From: DATNPX01 sp036702975
Lineage (GTDB): Bacteria; Cyanobacteriota; Vampirovibrionia; Obscuribacterales; Obscuribacteraceae
Direction: 5' to 3'
Assembly (NCBI GenBank): GCA_036702975.1
Contig: DATNPX010000050.1
Coordinates: 1 to 64,000 of the forward strand
DNA: 64,000 nt
Positions 54,426-62,914 of the stretch are shown piece by piece; positions within the stretch are counted from its first letter, which is position 1, and the number at the start of each line of letters is the position of its first letter. The notes beneath the pieces were generated by a model. It searched no databases and was not told the DNA's origin. It saw only the letters and a program-made list of their open reading frames with translations. The translations under genes were made by a program, and so were the position numbers.

Positions 54426-54500
54426 CGGGACGTGGCGCAGGGGTAGCGCGCACCTTTGGGGTGGGTGAGGCCGGAGGTTCGAATCCTCTCGTCCCGACCA
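54426..54500 (+). tRNA. tRNA-Pro (anticodon GGG)
   Basis: A perfect 7-bp acceptor stem (54426-54432 / 54490-54496), D arm with GCGC pairs, and anticodon stem 54451-54455/54463-54467 with loop TTGGGGT, which places anticodon GGG at 54458-54460. The T loop is TTCGAAT. Discriminator A 54497 and the CCA end 54498-54500 are encoded, and a run of seven T follows. Confidence 0.93.
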
Positions 54501-54589
54501 TTTTTTTGAAAATTACAGCCAAAAAGGGGCGACCGAGTCAGTAAATGCCTCTGCTCCCGCCGTTTTTGAACAGGGACAGCCGGTAAAAC

Positions 54590-54607
54590 GCCACCGTATG
54601 TGGTGGC
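54590..54607 (-). terminator. Probable terminator downstream of the 113-aa gene
   Basis: A 6-bp GC-rich stem (54590-54595 / 54602-54607) with a 6-nt loop is followed on the minus strand by CGTTTT. It lies 26 nt past the stop of the minus-strand gene at 54634. Confidence 0.5.
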
Positions 54608-54633
54608 AGAAACGGATTTTTGAAAAAATCTTA

Positions 54634-54975
54634 CTAAACAGGAAAAGCCCGCATCGGACGCCGTCTTACCTGGAATCGAACAGGCCGATTCGGACAGTCT
54701 GAATCAAGCGGTTTTTCCTCTATTTCCAATTCCCGAACACTGTCGATATCGAAGTAATATTCGCCACCGATTCTCATTGGCGCGCTCAAGGGCCGTTGGC
54801 TGAAAGAATCGAGACCGATGGTCGGTATGTGTTGAAACTCTGGCGTCAGGTGAATGAACTCTCTCACCTTCATGCGGACGATCGCCTTCAGCTTGAAATC
54901 AAGCTGCTCCAGGCGTACCGCTACTTCGGACGCTACTGACTCGTTAGGAGTTAGAACCTGGGATGCTTGCTCCAT
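54634..54975 (-). CDS. 113-aa protein, unknown
   Basis: A small soluble protein without a recognised family. The N-terminal half reads like a helix-rich segment (SEVAVRLEQLDFKLKAIVRM) and the C-terminal half is rich in Arg and Pro (CPNRPVRFQVRRRPMRAFPV). GGEYYFDIDSVRELEIEEKP in the middle looks beta-like. Start ATG 54975. The composition is protein-like, and a hairpin terminator follows. It lies 246 nt downstream of the sigma-factor gene on the same strand, but the gap suggests a separate unit. Confidence 0.55.
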   Translation of the reverse strand: MEQASQVLTPNESVASEVAVRLEQLDFKLKAIVRMKVREFIHLTPEFQHIPTIGLDSFSQRPLSAPMRIGGEYYFDIDSVRELEIEEKPLDSDCPNRPVRFQVRRRPMRAFPV

Positions 54976-55220
54976 TGCTCTTTGCTCAGACTGGCTATTC
55001 TGCTTCTTCGGCTGTTTGCTTTACCGGCTCGGGCTTGCTCTTGCAGACCCGAATATTCCTGAAAGCATTGGTAAGTGTCGGTCTAAAAAAATAACCGGCA
55101 TATATTAGCAGCTCTTAAGTGTTTTGAAACAGCTTTCAAGCCGCAAATTTTCGAATTTAATCAACGAGTCGATATCCAATATCGACCGAAATCATAACAA
55201 ATCAGCTTAACAAGGCGCTT

Positions 55221-56003
55221 TTAGACCGCTTCAGTCTTGAGCATATCGCGCAGCTTGTTGAGTGCATTGTGAACGGCACGCGACACACCCATTTCAGAAA
55301 GACCGAGCACTGATGCCGTCTCCTTCTGCGAGAGGTCATAGAAGAAAACGAATTCGACAATCTCACGCGTACGTTCACCAAGCTTTTTCAGAGCCTGGCT
55401 AATCTGCTCGCGCTCTTCCGAAACGCGCTCCCATTCTTGATATTTGCGGTCAGGAACGGTCTCAGACAGACTCCTTCGCTCATCGCGGTCGTCATCATCG
55501 CCTGTGGAGTCGAAAGACTCGTAGTGGATGCGCGCTTCCCAAGATTGCTGGGCTTCCAGGATCTCGGGCACGCTGAACCCTGACGCTTCCGCCAACTCTT
55601 GTGTGTTAGGCGAACGGTTGAGCACCTTAGTTAGCTTCTCTTCGAGCTGCGTCAGATGAGCATTCATCTCGGTCAACTTGCGCGGCACCTGGACTAACGA
55701 GCAATGGTCGCGAAGATAGTGCCGGATCTCCCCGCGGATATAACACGTAGCCAATGTTTTGAAGCTAGCAGAGCGCGTTCTGTTGGGATCGTAATACTTG
55801 ACAGCCTTGAGGAGACCGATCGAACCAACTTGGACGAGATCTTCCATAGAGTCAGGGTTAAACTGACTGTAGCGTCTGGCAATCTGTCTTACCAGCGGCA
55901 TGTGCAGCTTTACGATTTCAGATATGTCGCTTTGTGAATAGTTTGCGCAAGTCGTAGCCGGCGGCAGTTTCCTCTGCGCATCCTTCAATTTAGTCTTTGA
56001 CAC
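55221..56003 (-). CDS. SigB/SigF-type sigma-70 family factor
   Basis: A 260-aa alternative sigma factor of the group 3 SigB/SigF type, directing RNA polymerase to stress, motility or development promoters. Region 2 includes HMPLVRQIARRYSQ, SMEDLVQVGSIGLLKAVKYY and FKTLATCYIRGEIRHYLRDH. Region 3 follows (LTEMNAHLTQLEEKL), and region 4 contains the HTH LSQKETASVLGLSEMGVSRA. Region 1.1 is absent, as expected for this group. GTG 56003 has GAAGGA about 9 nt upstream. No anti-sigma factor or anti-anti-sigma gene is adjacent, so its control is not visible here. Confidence 0.9.
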   Translation of the reverse strand: MSKTKLKDAQRKLPPATTCANYSQSDISEIVKLHMPLVRQIARRYSQFNPDSMEDLVQVGSIGLLKAVKYYDPNRTRSASFKTLATCYIRGEIRHYLRDHCSLVQVPRKLTEMNAHLTQLEEKLTKVLNRSPNTQELAEASGFSVPEILEAQQSWEARIHYESFDSTGDDDDRDERRSLSETVPDRKYQEWERVSEEREQISQALKKLGERTREIVEFVFFYDLSQKETASVLGLSEMGVSRAVHNALNKLRDMLKTEAV

Positions 56004-56226
56004 GTCCTTTTATCCTTCGGTTGTGTCCCTTCAATACCAAAGCAGCCCCTGCAAAACTCTTTCCCGGCATTGTCAAGAGCTAAACAAAATGAGAGAATCG
56101 CTGCAATTAAGACCTCCGCTGCTATCAGTAGGAATTTCGGGCGATAAAAACCGGCAAAACCGAGAAAAATAGCTAAAACCGGATAGAAGTTGAAAATTAT
56201 TTAATTTTTAAAACCATCGATATTTT

Positions 56227-58227
56227 ATGACCAAATCAGACTCACCAACTCCACCCAAACCTAAAAGTCTCTTCCGCAAAATACGCCAATCGTGGTTGCG
56301 CATATCGCCACAGAAGCAATTGCTCTTCATGGGGCTCGTATCAATTTGCGCTCTAGTGACATTCACAGCCTGGATCTGGGTGGCACGAACTCAAACCGTT
56401 ATAGACAAGACCGTAGATGAATTCGGCACAGCCTTGGCTCAGGCGCTAGCTCGAGGCGGGGCGGAAGCTCTAACCAATAACGGCAACCTGGAAGGACTGC
56501 GCAATTACTTCCTGACGGAAAGAGGGAAGACAAAAGCCATTGCTTATGTGGCTTTCCTCGACATGGACGGACATGTTCTTTTGGACAGCCAGATGCCCTA
56601 TACAAAAGGACCAAGGCTCTATCACATATACGAAGAACCGATGGCCAAGGATTACAAAGTACCGAACGTTTATCCCAGCCCGAATGGATATCGCTCAATC
56701 ACTAATATCGCCGTGCCGATGGTGCGCAACAATCAGCAATTGGGGGTGTGCTGGGTTGGATTGGACAACCAAGCATTCACGCTACTTGGAACTCCGCAAG
56801 AGACGCGCAATTTCCTTATGACTATCTTCGGCCTGCTCGGAGCGCTCGGCGCGGCAGGTCTATATACGAACTACGCTTTAATAGACCGCCCACTGCGTAC
56901 ACTCTCTCAAGGCGCATCAGAACTGGCTGCCGGCAAATTCGGCTTACAGATTAGAGCGCAAAATGCGGGCAAGGAAATAGATCAGGTCGTCAACGCCTTC
57001 AATTACATGTCCAGCCGCTTGCAGCAATACGATAAACAAAATTTCGACACATTGATGGCCGAAAGAAACAAGTTCATATCAGAAAGAAACAAGCTAGAAT
57101 TGGTTCTTATGTCCATCGCCGATGGCGTGGTCGTGTGCGACCGCGACAACAAAGTACAGATTGTAAACGCCGCTGCCACTGAATTGTTTGCAAAAGATGC
57201 AAAAGAGATCCTTGGTAAACCGCTCGTATTTTGTACTGAAGGTCCCGATTCTCCGCAGATATGTCAGGTCGTGCAAGCTTTTACCGACACCGTCTCTCCG
57301 GGTAATTTAGAACCAGTTGCACAACAAGTACATTTAGGCAATTTAGTTTTGCGCATGAACATTGCGCCGATTATTTTGAGTGACGAGTTCCTCGGCTCAG
57401 TAATCATCATGCACGACATTACAAGGCAAGCCGAACTCGAGCAGATGAAGAACGAGTTCATAAGTAATGTCAGTCACGAACTGCGCACGCCGATCACGTC
57501 GATTAAGAGTTACGTCGATACATTGTGCAATCACGGAGACAAACTCGAGGCTGAGATATACAAAGAATTTCTGCAGATTATCGACAACGAAGCCGACCGT
57601 TTGATGTTCTTGATCAATGATGTTCTAGAACTAAGTCGCGTAGAGGAAGGCACGCGCGACTTCGAGATGCAGCCAATGCCTATCCGCCAGGCCTGCGAAT
57701 ATGCAACGCGGGCCGTCAATTTGATGGCCAAAGAACGCGAAATCGAGCTGGTGTTAGATATCGAAGAGAACCTACCGCTCGTAAATGTAAATCAAGAATC
57801 CATCGAACGCGTCGTTATCAATTTGCTCACCAACAGCATCAAATACACGCCTAATGGGGGCAAAATCTCGCTCAAGGCTTCGCTTTTGGCTGCTAACAAC
57901 GAAGTTCGAGTAGACGTGACTGACACTGGAATCGGCATCCCCGAAGAATGTATCGATCACATATTCGAAAGATTCTATCGAGTCGAACGTAAAGTTCACA
58001 CGATCAAAGGCACGGGTCTTGGTTTGACGATCGTTAAGAAGATCGTTGAAAAACATGGCGGGCATCTTTCGGTGCAATCCGCGCTGGGCCAGGGTTCGAC
58101 GTTTAGCTTCTTCTTGCCGGCTGTATTAAGCGAAACATCAGAAAATACTAACGACGAAGTAGTCGTGCCGCCACATACTGTCGTGCCCGAAACAGCGCTC
58201 ACAGTCTCCACCGTAGAAAACGCTTAG
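56227..58227 (+). CDS. Membrane sensor histidine kinase (HAMP-PAS-HisKA-HATPase)
   Basis: A 666-aa sensor kinase. TM1 is at about 36-57 (LLFMGLVSICALVTFTAWIW); an exported domain of about 140 residues follows, then TM2 at about 197-215 (LMTIFGLLGALGAAGLYTNY). A HAMP domain (PLRTLSQGASELAAGKFGLQ) and a PAS domain (about 285-400, IADGVVVCDRDNKVQIVNAA) precede HisKA with NVSHELRTPITSIKSY, where H417 is the phosphorylated histidine. The ATP lid has NLLTNSIKYTPNGG, DTGIGIP and KGTGLGLTIVKK. The layout is like VicK/PhoR. No response regulator is adjacent, so it is an orphan kinase. Confidence 0.92.
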   Translation: MTKSDSPTPPKPKSLFRKIRQSWLRISPQKQLLFMGLVSICALVTFTAWIWVARTQTVIDKTVDEFGTALAQALARGGAEALTNNGNLEGLRNYFLTERGKTKAIAYVAFLDMDGHVLLDSQMPYTKGPRLYHIYEEPMAKDYKVPNVYPSPNGYRSITNIAVPMVRNNQQLGVCWVGLDNQAFTLLGTPQETRNFLMTIFGLLGALGAAGLYTNYALIDRPLRTLSQGASELAAGKFGLQIRAQNAGKEIDQVVNAFNYMSSRLQQYDKQNFDTLMAERNKFISERNKLELVLMSIADGVVVCDRDNKVQIVNAAATELFAKDAKEILGKPLVFCTEGPDSPQICQVVQAFTDTVSPGNLEPVAQQVHLGNLVLRMNIAPIILSDEFLGSVIIMHDITRQAELEQMKNEFISNVSHELRTPITSIKSYVDTLCNHGDKLEAEIYKEFLQIIDNEADRLMFLINDVLELSRVEEGTRDFEMQPMPIRQACEYATRAVNLMAKEREIELVLDIEENLPLVNVNQESIERVVINLLTNSIKYTPNGGKISLKASLLAANNEVRVDVTDTGIGIPEECIDHIFERFYRVERKVHTIKGTGLGLTIVKKIVEKHGGHLSVQSALGQGSTFSFFLPAVLSETSENTNDEVVVPPHTVVPETALTVSTVENA

Positions 58228-58412
58228 GTCGGCGGAAAACCGCAATTACATCCAAATCATTAGAGTTAATCAAGTGGCTTTCGTTTTTTGGCGTGTTATT
58301 ATTGCGTCGTTGACAAGGGTTCGAACTCCCGTTGATTTGCTGCCCAGCGCGGTTTTGAGATATAGGGAAGTACGACTTTTGGCAATACATCCGTCGAAGG
58401 AGGACTTTTGGG

Positions 58413-58904
58413 TTGATACGAGCCATATATCCAGGCTCATTTGACCCCATCACGTACGGTCATCTAGACATCATCACGCGTTCCAGCAAGATGTTTGACG
58501 AGGTGATCATGGCGGTAGTCGGCAACCCGGGAAAGGCGCCGCTATTGCCAGTGGATGTGAGAACTACGCTCATTAAGAAATCCACAAAAAATCTAAAAGG
58601 AGTTCTTGTAGATTCGTTTCAAGGTCTGACCGTCAATTTTGCAAAACAATATGACGTGCATATCTTAATTAGAGGCTTAAGAGCTATATCAGATTTCGAA
58701 GCAGAGCTCGGAATGGCGCAGACAAACAAGCAGTTGTTTCCTGAACTAGAAACTATCTTCCTAATGTCTAAAGCCGAGTATTCTTTTATCAGTTCCTCAA
58801 CCGTAAAAGAGATCCTGCGGCTCGGTGGCGACATTTCCCAATTCGTTCCTCCTTCAGTTAATGAGTACCTGAAAGAAAATTTCAGCAGAGGCACCAACAA
58901 ATGA
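58413..58904 (+). CDS. coaD: Phosphopantetheine adenylyltransferase
   Basis: Transfers AMP from ATP to 4'-phosphopantetheine, the penultimate step of coenzyme A synthesis. The 163-aa protein shows the nucleotidyltransferase motif YPGSFDPITYGHLD (T/HxGH-type), the substrate-binding VRGLR-like ILIRGLRAISDFEAELGMAQ and the C-terminal SSSTVKEILRLGGDISQFVP, matching full-length bacterial CoaD. TTG 58413 follows GAAGGAGG (58396-58403) at 9 nt. Its stop overlaps the ATG of the next gene (ATGA, 58901-58904), showing translational coupling. Confidence 0.95.
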   Translation: MIRAIYPGSFDPITYGHLDIITRSSKMFDEVIMAVVGNPGKAPLLPVDVRTTLIKKSTKNLKGVLVDSFQGLTVNFAKQYDVHILIRGLRAISDFEAELGMAQTNKQLFPELETIFLMSKAEYSFISSSTVKEILRLGGDISQFVPPSVNEYLKENFSRGTNK

Positions 58905-59569
58905 CCACGACGATGATGACTGCACCGCCCCAAACGGCACCCACCACCTACAAGCAAACAACGATCTACAAGCATCTCGATTTGCTGGAGCATTTGATTG
59001 ATGATGCCGTCGGTATATACAAATTCAAGCTCATCAACGCTGATGACTTCTTAGATATCTTGGACAAAGCACGCGCTCGCTTGCCGGAAGAATTACGCGA
59101 ATCAGCCGACGTGCTGCAACAACGCGATGAAATTATTACTGAATCGCAGCGCCGCGCTGAACAAATCATAACGACAGCACGCCGCCAAGCCGAACAGATG
59201 CTCCATGAGTCAGAGCTGCTCAAGGCAGTGCAAGCGGAAGTAGAAAGAATCCGCAAGCAAGTTGTGAGTGAAGTTGAGCAGATGCGTCGCGAAGCTCTTG
59301 CTGAAGCAGAGAAGATTCGCTTGGAAGCAGAAAACGACGGTGCCAGAGTGCGCGAAGGTGCAGACCACTATGCAGAGTCTGTCCTCACACGCATCGATAC
59401 CGATTTGAACAACCTCGGCACCCGCTTACAAGAATCACAATCTATCGTTCGCAACGGGCAGAGATTGTTAGGTCAGGCTAAGAGAACTGCCAGCACGATG
59501 AGCGCAAGCGTAAGCACACCGCTTCATCAACAGCTAACTAGCCCGCTGCTTTCAAGCCGCGTGGACTAA
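58901..59569 (+). CDS. Coiled-coil DivIVA-like protein
   Basis: A 222-aa protein translationally coupled to coaD. After a short Thr-rich start and a predicted helix (YKHLDLLEHLIDDAVGIYKF), residues 60-195 form a long amphipathic coiled coil rich in Ala, Glu and Arg (SQRRAEQIITTARRQAEQML, VEQMRREALAEAEKIRLEAE). DivIVA-like and F0 subunit b-like proteins share this composition. With no TM segment and a conserved-looking N-terminal part, a DivIVA-type cell-pole or division protein is the better guess. A terminator follows directly. Confidence 0.7.
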   Translation: MTTTMMTAPPQTAPTTYKQTTIYKHLDLLEHLIDDAVGIYKFKLINADDFLDILDKARARLPEELRESADVLQQRDEIITESQRRAEQIITTARRQAEQMLHESELLKAVQAEVERIRKQVVSEVEQMRREALAEAEKIRLEAENDGARVREGADHYAESVLTRIDTDLNNLGTRLQESQSIVRNGQRLLGQAKRTASTMSASVSTPLHQQLTSPLLSSRVD

Positions 59570-59591
59570 TTAAGCAGCAATCGAGAAATAT

Positions 59592-59624
59592 CAAAAGAGG
59601 TGCCAAAAAGCATCTCTTTTCTTT
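59592..59624 (+). terminator. Rho-independent terminator of the coaD operon
   Basis: An 11-bp stem (59592-59602 / 59609-59619) with one G-T pair and a 6-nt A-rich loop is followed by CTTTT. The A/T-rich outer pairs let it work in both directions, also ending the convergent gene at 59645. Confidence 0.8.
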
Positions 59625-59644
59625 TACAGCTCTGAAGCCTGAAT

Positions 59645-60859
59645 TTAGTGACGTCTTCTGTGGTGTTTTACGACAGACTGACTTGCCGGCACGCTTCGAT
59701 ATTCGTCCTGCAGTGAGCCTACAGACGAGCTCGTGCATGCCATTTCGTCCGTAGAAAAGCATTTGTATATTCCCCTCGACAGAACGCGTATAAGGGCATT
59801 TCCCCGCCTGTCATTAAACGGACGCTCGACCTGTATCGAAACGATATAACTTTTGCCGTTCGGCGCATAAACGATTCCAACGTCACCAACCATGGTGCCA
59901 ATGTCACCAGTCTTGTGAGCGATAGTCGCACCCGGACCAAGGCCCGGATTGAGCAGAGTACGAATGCGCGTGTGGTGCATCACATCAATCAACCACTTCC
60001 GACTATCAGCTGATAGCAAGTCACCCTTTTGCACGCGAGCCAAAAGATATACAAGGTCATAAGGGCTTGTTTTGTTTGTGCCTTCGAAATCACCAAGCAT
60101 GTTGTTGATGCGCGTTTCAGAAAGTCCCCAGGAAGCGAACTCATCACTCAGCTTCTTCTTGCCACCAAGTAAATCAATAATCATATTAGTGGCGGTGTTG
60201 TCCGAAACGACCATCATCAGCTCTGCAGTTTCACGAACGCTGCATTTCGAGTCGACCGGACGCCATTGCAGAGAGCCAGACCCACCAGTGATTAGATCTT
60301 GCCGTATAGTCAGTTGATCGGTATATTTCACTTCTCCGCGGTCTATGGCAGCCAGCAAACTGATAAGTACAGGCAGCTTGATCATGCTGGCGGCAGAGTA
60401 AGGTTTTCGTCCATCAAGGTCGAGGTAACGCCCAGTCGACGGGTCGAGGACAAAGACACCGGTACGCAGCTTAGGTACATCGCTCGCCGCAGCCAGTCCC
60501 TCTCTCAGTTTATCCATCGAATATGTAAGTGGTATCGGTGGTGGGGCGGGTGCAGCAGCCACAGAAATCGACGAACGGACTGGCGTGCCCACTGGCAACG
60601 AAGCACCCTGTAGCAAAACCGCTAAACTAGCTAGGGTCGCGTAGCGCATCAAGCGCCTACTAGCGGGGGCCGAAGAAGAGCTGGAAGACACCGGCTTGCC
60701 GACACTCGACTTGCTCGCTCTTACCTTGAGGTTGTCAGATTGATAGCCTGGGGGATTTTTGGGCCGAGCCTTGGGTGGCAACATGGCCACGGCGCCCTTT
60801 GAGCGATTGGGTCGAGAACTGCGCTTATCGCTGATTAGTCGATTGAAAAAATTATGCAA
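59645..60859 (-). CDS. Class A beta-lactamase-fold serine hydrolase, lacking the omega-loop glutamate
   Basis: A 404-aa exported protein. A basic, Ser/Pro-rich cytosolic start is followed by one hydrophobic helix (MRYATLASLAVLLQGASLPV, about residues 70-89) and the catalytic domain of the PF13354 (beta-lactamase2) family: SMIK (SxxK nucleophile), VSDN (SxN) and HKTGDIG (KTG). The omega-loop block of class A enzymes (ExELN) is not found; the region between SDN and KTG reads MLGDFEGTNKTSPYDL. True beta-lactamase activity is therefore doubtful, and a peptidoglycan peptidase-like role is likelier. TTG 60859 may not be the start; ATG 60652 lies just before the hydrophobic helix. Convergent with the coaD operon. 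Confidence 0.8.
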   Translation of the reverse strand: MHNFFNRLISDKRSSRPNRSKGAVAMLPPKARPKNPPGYQSDNLKVRASKSSVGKPVSSSSSSAPASRRLMRYATLASLAVLLQGASLPVGTPVRSSISVAAAPAPPPIPLTYSMDKLREGLAAASDVPKLRTGVFVLDPSTGRYLDLDGRKPYSAASMIKLPVLISLLAAIDRGEVKYTDQLTIRQDLITGGSGSLQWRPVDSKCSVRETAELMMVVSDNTATNMIIDLLGGKKKLSDEFASWGLSETRINNMLGDFEGTNKTSPYDLVYLLARVQKGDLLSADSRKWLIDVMHHTRIRTLLNPGLGPGATIAHKTGDIGTMVGDVGIVYAPNGKSYIVSIQVERPFNDRRGNALIRVLSRGIYKCFSTDEMACTSSSVGSLQDEYRSVPASQSVVKHHRRRH

Positions 60860-61054
60860 CGGAAAACACTGCCGGGGATGCGGTTCTATTCTAACGAAGG
60901 AAAATCATTTGTCACCCTTAAACTTGAAAAAATAAGTGTTTTTAAAATCAAGTGTTCTGCCACCGTATTCAATGCCATTGCTAAAAGCCTCATGCGCAGA
61001 GCCTTGCGAGGCATCTATACGCTTGAGATATCAGAACGATAGGCGTTTGCGGAG

Positions 61055-62041
61055 TCAGTTTTCGCTCTGCTTTTCGGTATGAAGTGGAACCAGCAGATAA
61101 AACAATAAACCACAGGCGGTGGCAGCAGTAATCCAAAGCTTGGCATTAGCATTGAGGTCTGTCCGGGGAGAGATAAAACCCTCAATCAACCCGGCAATAA
61201 GCAAAAGCGGCACGCATCCGGCAAATAATTTCATGGCATCCTTGGCCACCATCCGAATCGAATCCAATCGCTTTAGTTGGCCTGGAAACAGTAATGAAGA
61301 ACCAAGAAGCAAACCGGAACCACCACTGATGAATATAGCGGTCAGCTCCAGCACCCCGTGGCTTGCCGTAAAGGCGAGCAACTTATCAGCCATATGATAA
61401 GCATCACAAACCCCAAGCACAGCACCAATCTTCAGTCCGTTAGTGAGGAGAACGAAGAAGGTTCCAATACCGAATGTGATACCAAATGCAAAAGCCAACA
61501 AAGAGACTTTGATATTGTTCGTATAAATTTCGCTGGCCATAATACCGCTCATGCCTTGAGAACCATCAGTCCACATTTGCTTGTGCTCGATCAACGGCCA
61601 GAGTTCTTCCTCAACGAGCGGACCACCAACCCATACCATCTGTCCAAAATGTACATCGTGTTTGGAGTAGGTGTAACTGACGAGAAATGGAGCCAAAAAA
61701 ATGAGAAACGCAGAGACGACATACAGCCCATACTTTCGCACCAGCGCAGGGAAACCGAACACAAAGAAGTCAAGGACAACCATGCCTCGGTTAATTCTTC
61801 TCTGATAAACTTGATTGTGCGCTTTCACCACCAGGTTATTCAGGTACAGCTGCATATCCTGCCCCAGCTTCATAGCTCTGGCGCGAGACAGGTCTGATGA
61901 GACAGTTCGATAAAGAAGCCCCAGTTCCTGCAGCTCAGTTCGTTGCAAACTTCCCAAACCGCTGCGACCGATACGCATCAAAAGCTGCTCTAGCCTGACC
62001 CAAGAATCATTCCTCGCTTTAATCCAACGCTCTACATTCAT
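61055..62041 (-). CDS. Stage II sporulation protein M (SpoIIM/DUF95) family membrane protein
   Basis: A 328-aa integral membrane protein with about five hydrophobic helices. The cytosolic N-terminus (about 1-80, RWIKARNDSWVRLEQLLMRI with LYRTVSSDLSRARAM) is typical of SpoIIM homologues in non-sporulating bacteria, where the gene sits beside an RDD-family gene as seen here. A helix block FGITFGIGTFFVLLTNGLKI and the motif ASHGVLELTAIFISGGSGLL are conserved in the family. Its role outside sporulation is unknown. ATG 62041 is 19 nt from the divergent RDD start and neither gene has a ribosome site. Confidence 0.82.
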   Translation of the reverse strand: MNVERWIKARNDSWVRLEQLLMRIGRSGLGSLQRTELQELGLLYRTVSSDLSRARAMKLGQDMQLYLNNLVVKAHNQVYQRRINRGMVVLDFFVFGFPALVRKYGLYVVSAFLIFLAPFLVSYTYSKHDVHFGQMVWVGGPLVEEELWPLIEHKQMWTDGSQGMSGIMASEIYTNNIKVSLLAFAFGITFGIGTFFVLLTNGLKIGAVLGVCDAYHMADKLLAFTASHGVLELTAIFISGGSGLLLGSSLLFPGQLKRLDSIRMVAKDAMKLFAGCVPLLLIAGLIEGFISPRTDLNANAKLWITAATACGLLFYLLVPLHTEKQSEN

Positions 62042-62060
62042 GAGTTAATAACGACTGCGC

Positions 62061-62825
62061 ATGCCAAGCCCGCAATATTCGATCTCTACCCCAGAAAACG
62101 TCGACCTACACCTCGAGCTGGCGGGACTCGGTAATCGCATTTTAGCCTGTGTCATAGACACTTTGGTCAGTCTCCTTTTGAACACAGCAATCACGATTGG
62201 ACTATTACTTTTATGGTTCGCGCTGAAACAGATGTCAGTGCCATCTAGCATGCTGGCGGCATCTAGCACTTATTTGCTAATGCTCGGTATTACAGCAAAC
62301 TTCTTAGTTATCTTCGGATACTACCTCTTCTTCGAGGGACTCTGGCACGGGCAGACCCCTGGTAAGCGCATCGTACAGATTCGCGTTATCGAGCAAAACG
62401 GTCAACCAATCACCTGGTCAAGTGCAATTGTGCGCAATCTCATTCGTATTGCAGATCAATCGATCTTATTGATGGGATTGCTCAGCATGTTCCTAGACAG
62501 GAACGAGCGCCGCATCGGCGATTTCGCAGCAGGAACGATGGTAATTCGCGAACGCACACCGGAAGTCTCCACTATAAAAATCATCAGCGAGTCAGACGGC
62601 AACAACGTTCCCCCTCAATTAGACGTTGGACGTATAACGCCGGACGAATATGATCTGCTGACCACTTTCTTGAAAAGACGGGAGAAGATCAAAGATGCAA
62701 GAGAGTCAGTCGCAAACCAATTGACTAGTTATTTCAAACAAAAATTGGGTGTGGAAGATTACCCCGGCACATCCGAGTCTTTCTTGGAAAGCGTTTACAG
62801 CGCCTATAGATCGCGAGCAGATTAG
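62061..62825 (+). CDS. RDD-family membrane protein
   Basis: A 254-aa protein of the RDD (DUF1447-like) membrane family, named for Arg-Asp-Asp-type motifs; some members are Na+/H+ or ion transporters and many are unknown. The motifs LELAGLGNRILACVIDTLVS at the start and LFFEGLWHGQTPGKRIVQIR in the middle, then RNLIRIADQSILLMGLLSMF with DRNERRIGDFAAGTMV, define the family. Four TM helices fall at about 28-50, 62-88, 118-140 and near 145. A cytosolic C-terminal tail of about 80 residues follows. Together with the divergent SpoIIM gene it forms a known conserved neighbourhood. A strong terminator follows. Confidence 0.85.
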   Translation: MPSPQYSISTPENVDLHLELAGLGNRILACVIDTLVSLLLNTAITIGLLLLWFALKQMSVPSSMLAASSTYLLMLGITANFLVIFGYYLFFEGLWHGQTPGKRIVQIRVIEQNGQPITWSSAIVRNLIRIADQSILLMGLLSMFLDRNERRIGDFAAGTMVIRERTPEVSTIKIISESDGNNVPPQLDVGRITPDEYDLLTTFLKRREKIKDARESVANQLTSYFKQKLGVEDYPGTSESFLESVYSAYRSRAD

Positions 62826-62847
62826 ACCAGCACATCAGCTTCTCCGT

Positions 62848-62878
62848 AAAAAAAAGCGTCCTTCCCGGACGCTTTTTT
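62848..62878. terminator. Bidirectional terminator between the RDD gene and gltA
   Basis: A long A/T-flanked stem (about 62850-62861 / 62867-62878, 5-nt loop) ends in six T and begins with a run of A, so it can stop transcripts from both convergent genes. Confidence 0.9.
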
Positions 62879-62914
62879 AATGCACTACTTCGTCGATTTA
62901 GTTCGCGGTTCAAA

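Noticed and set aside
60854..61042. A 62-codon ORF between the beta-lactamase-fold and SpoIIM genes
   Set aside because: It overlaps the other strand's start, lacks a ribosome site and has no recognisable composition.
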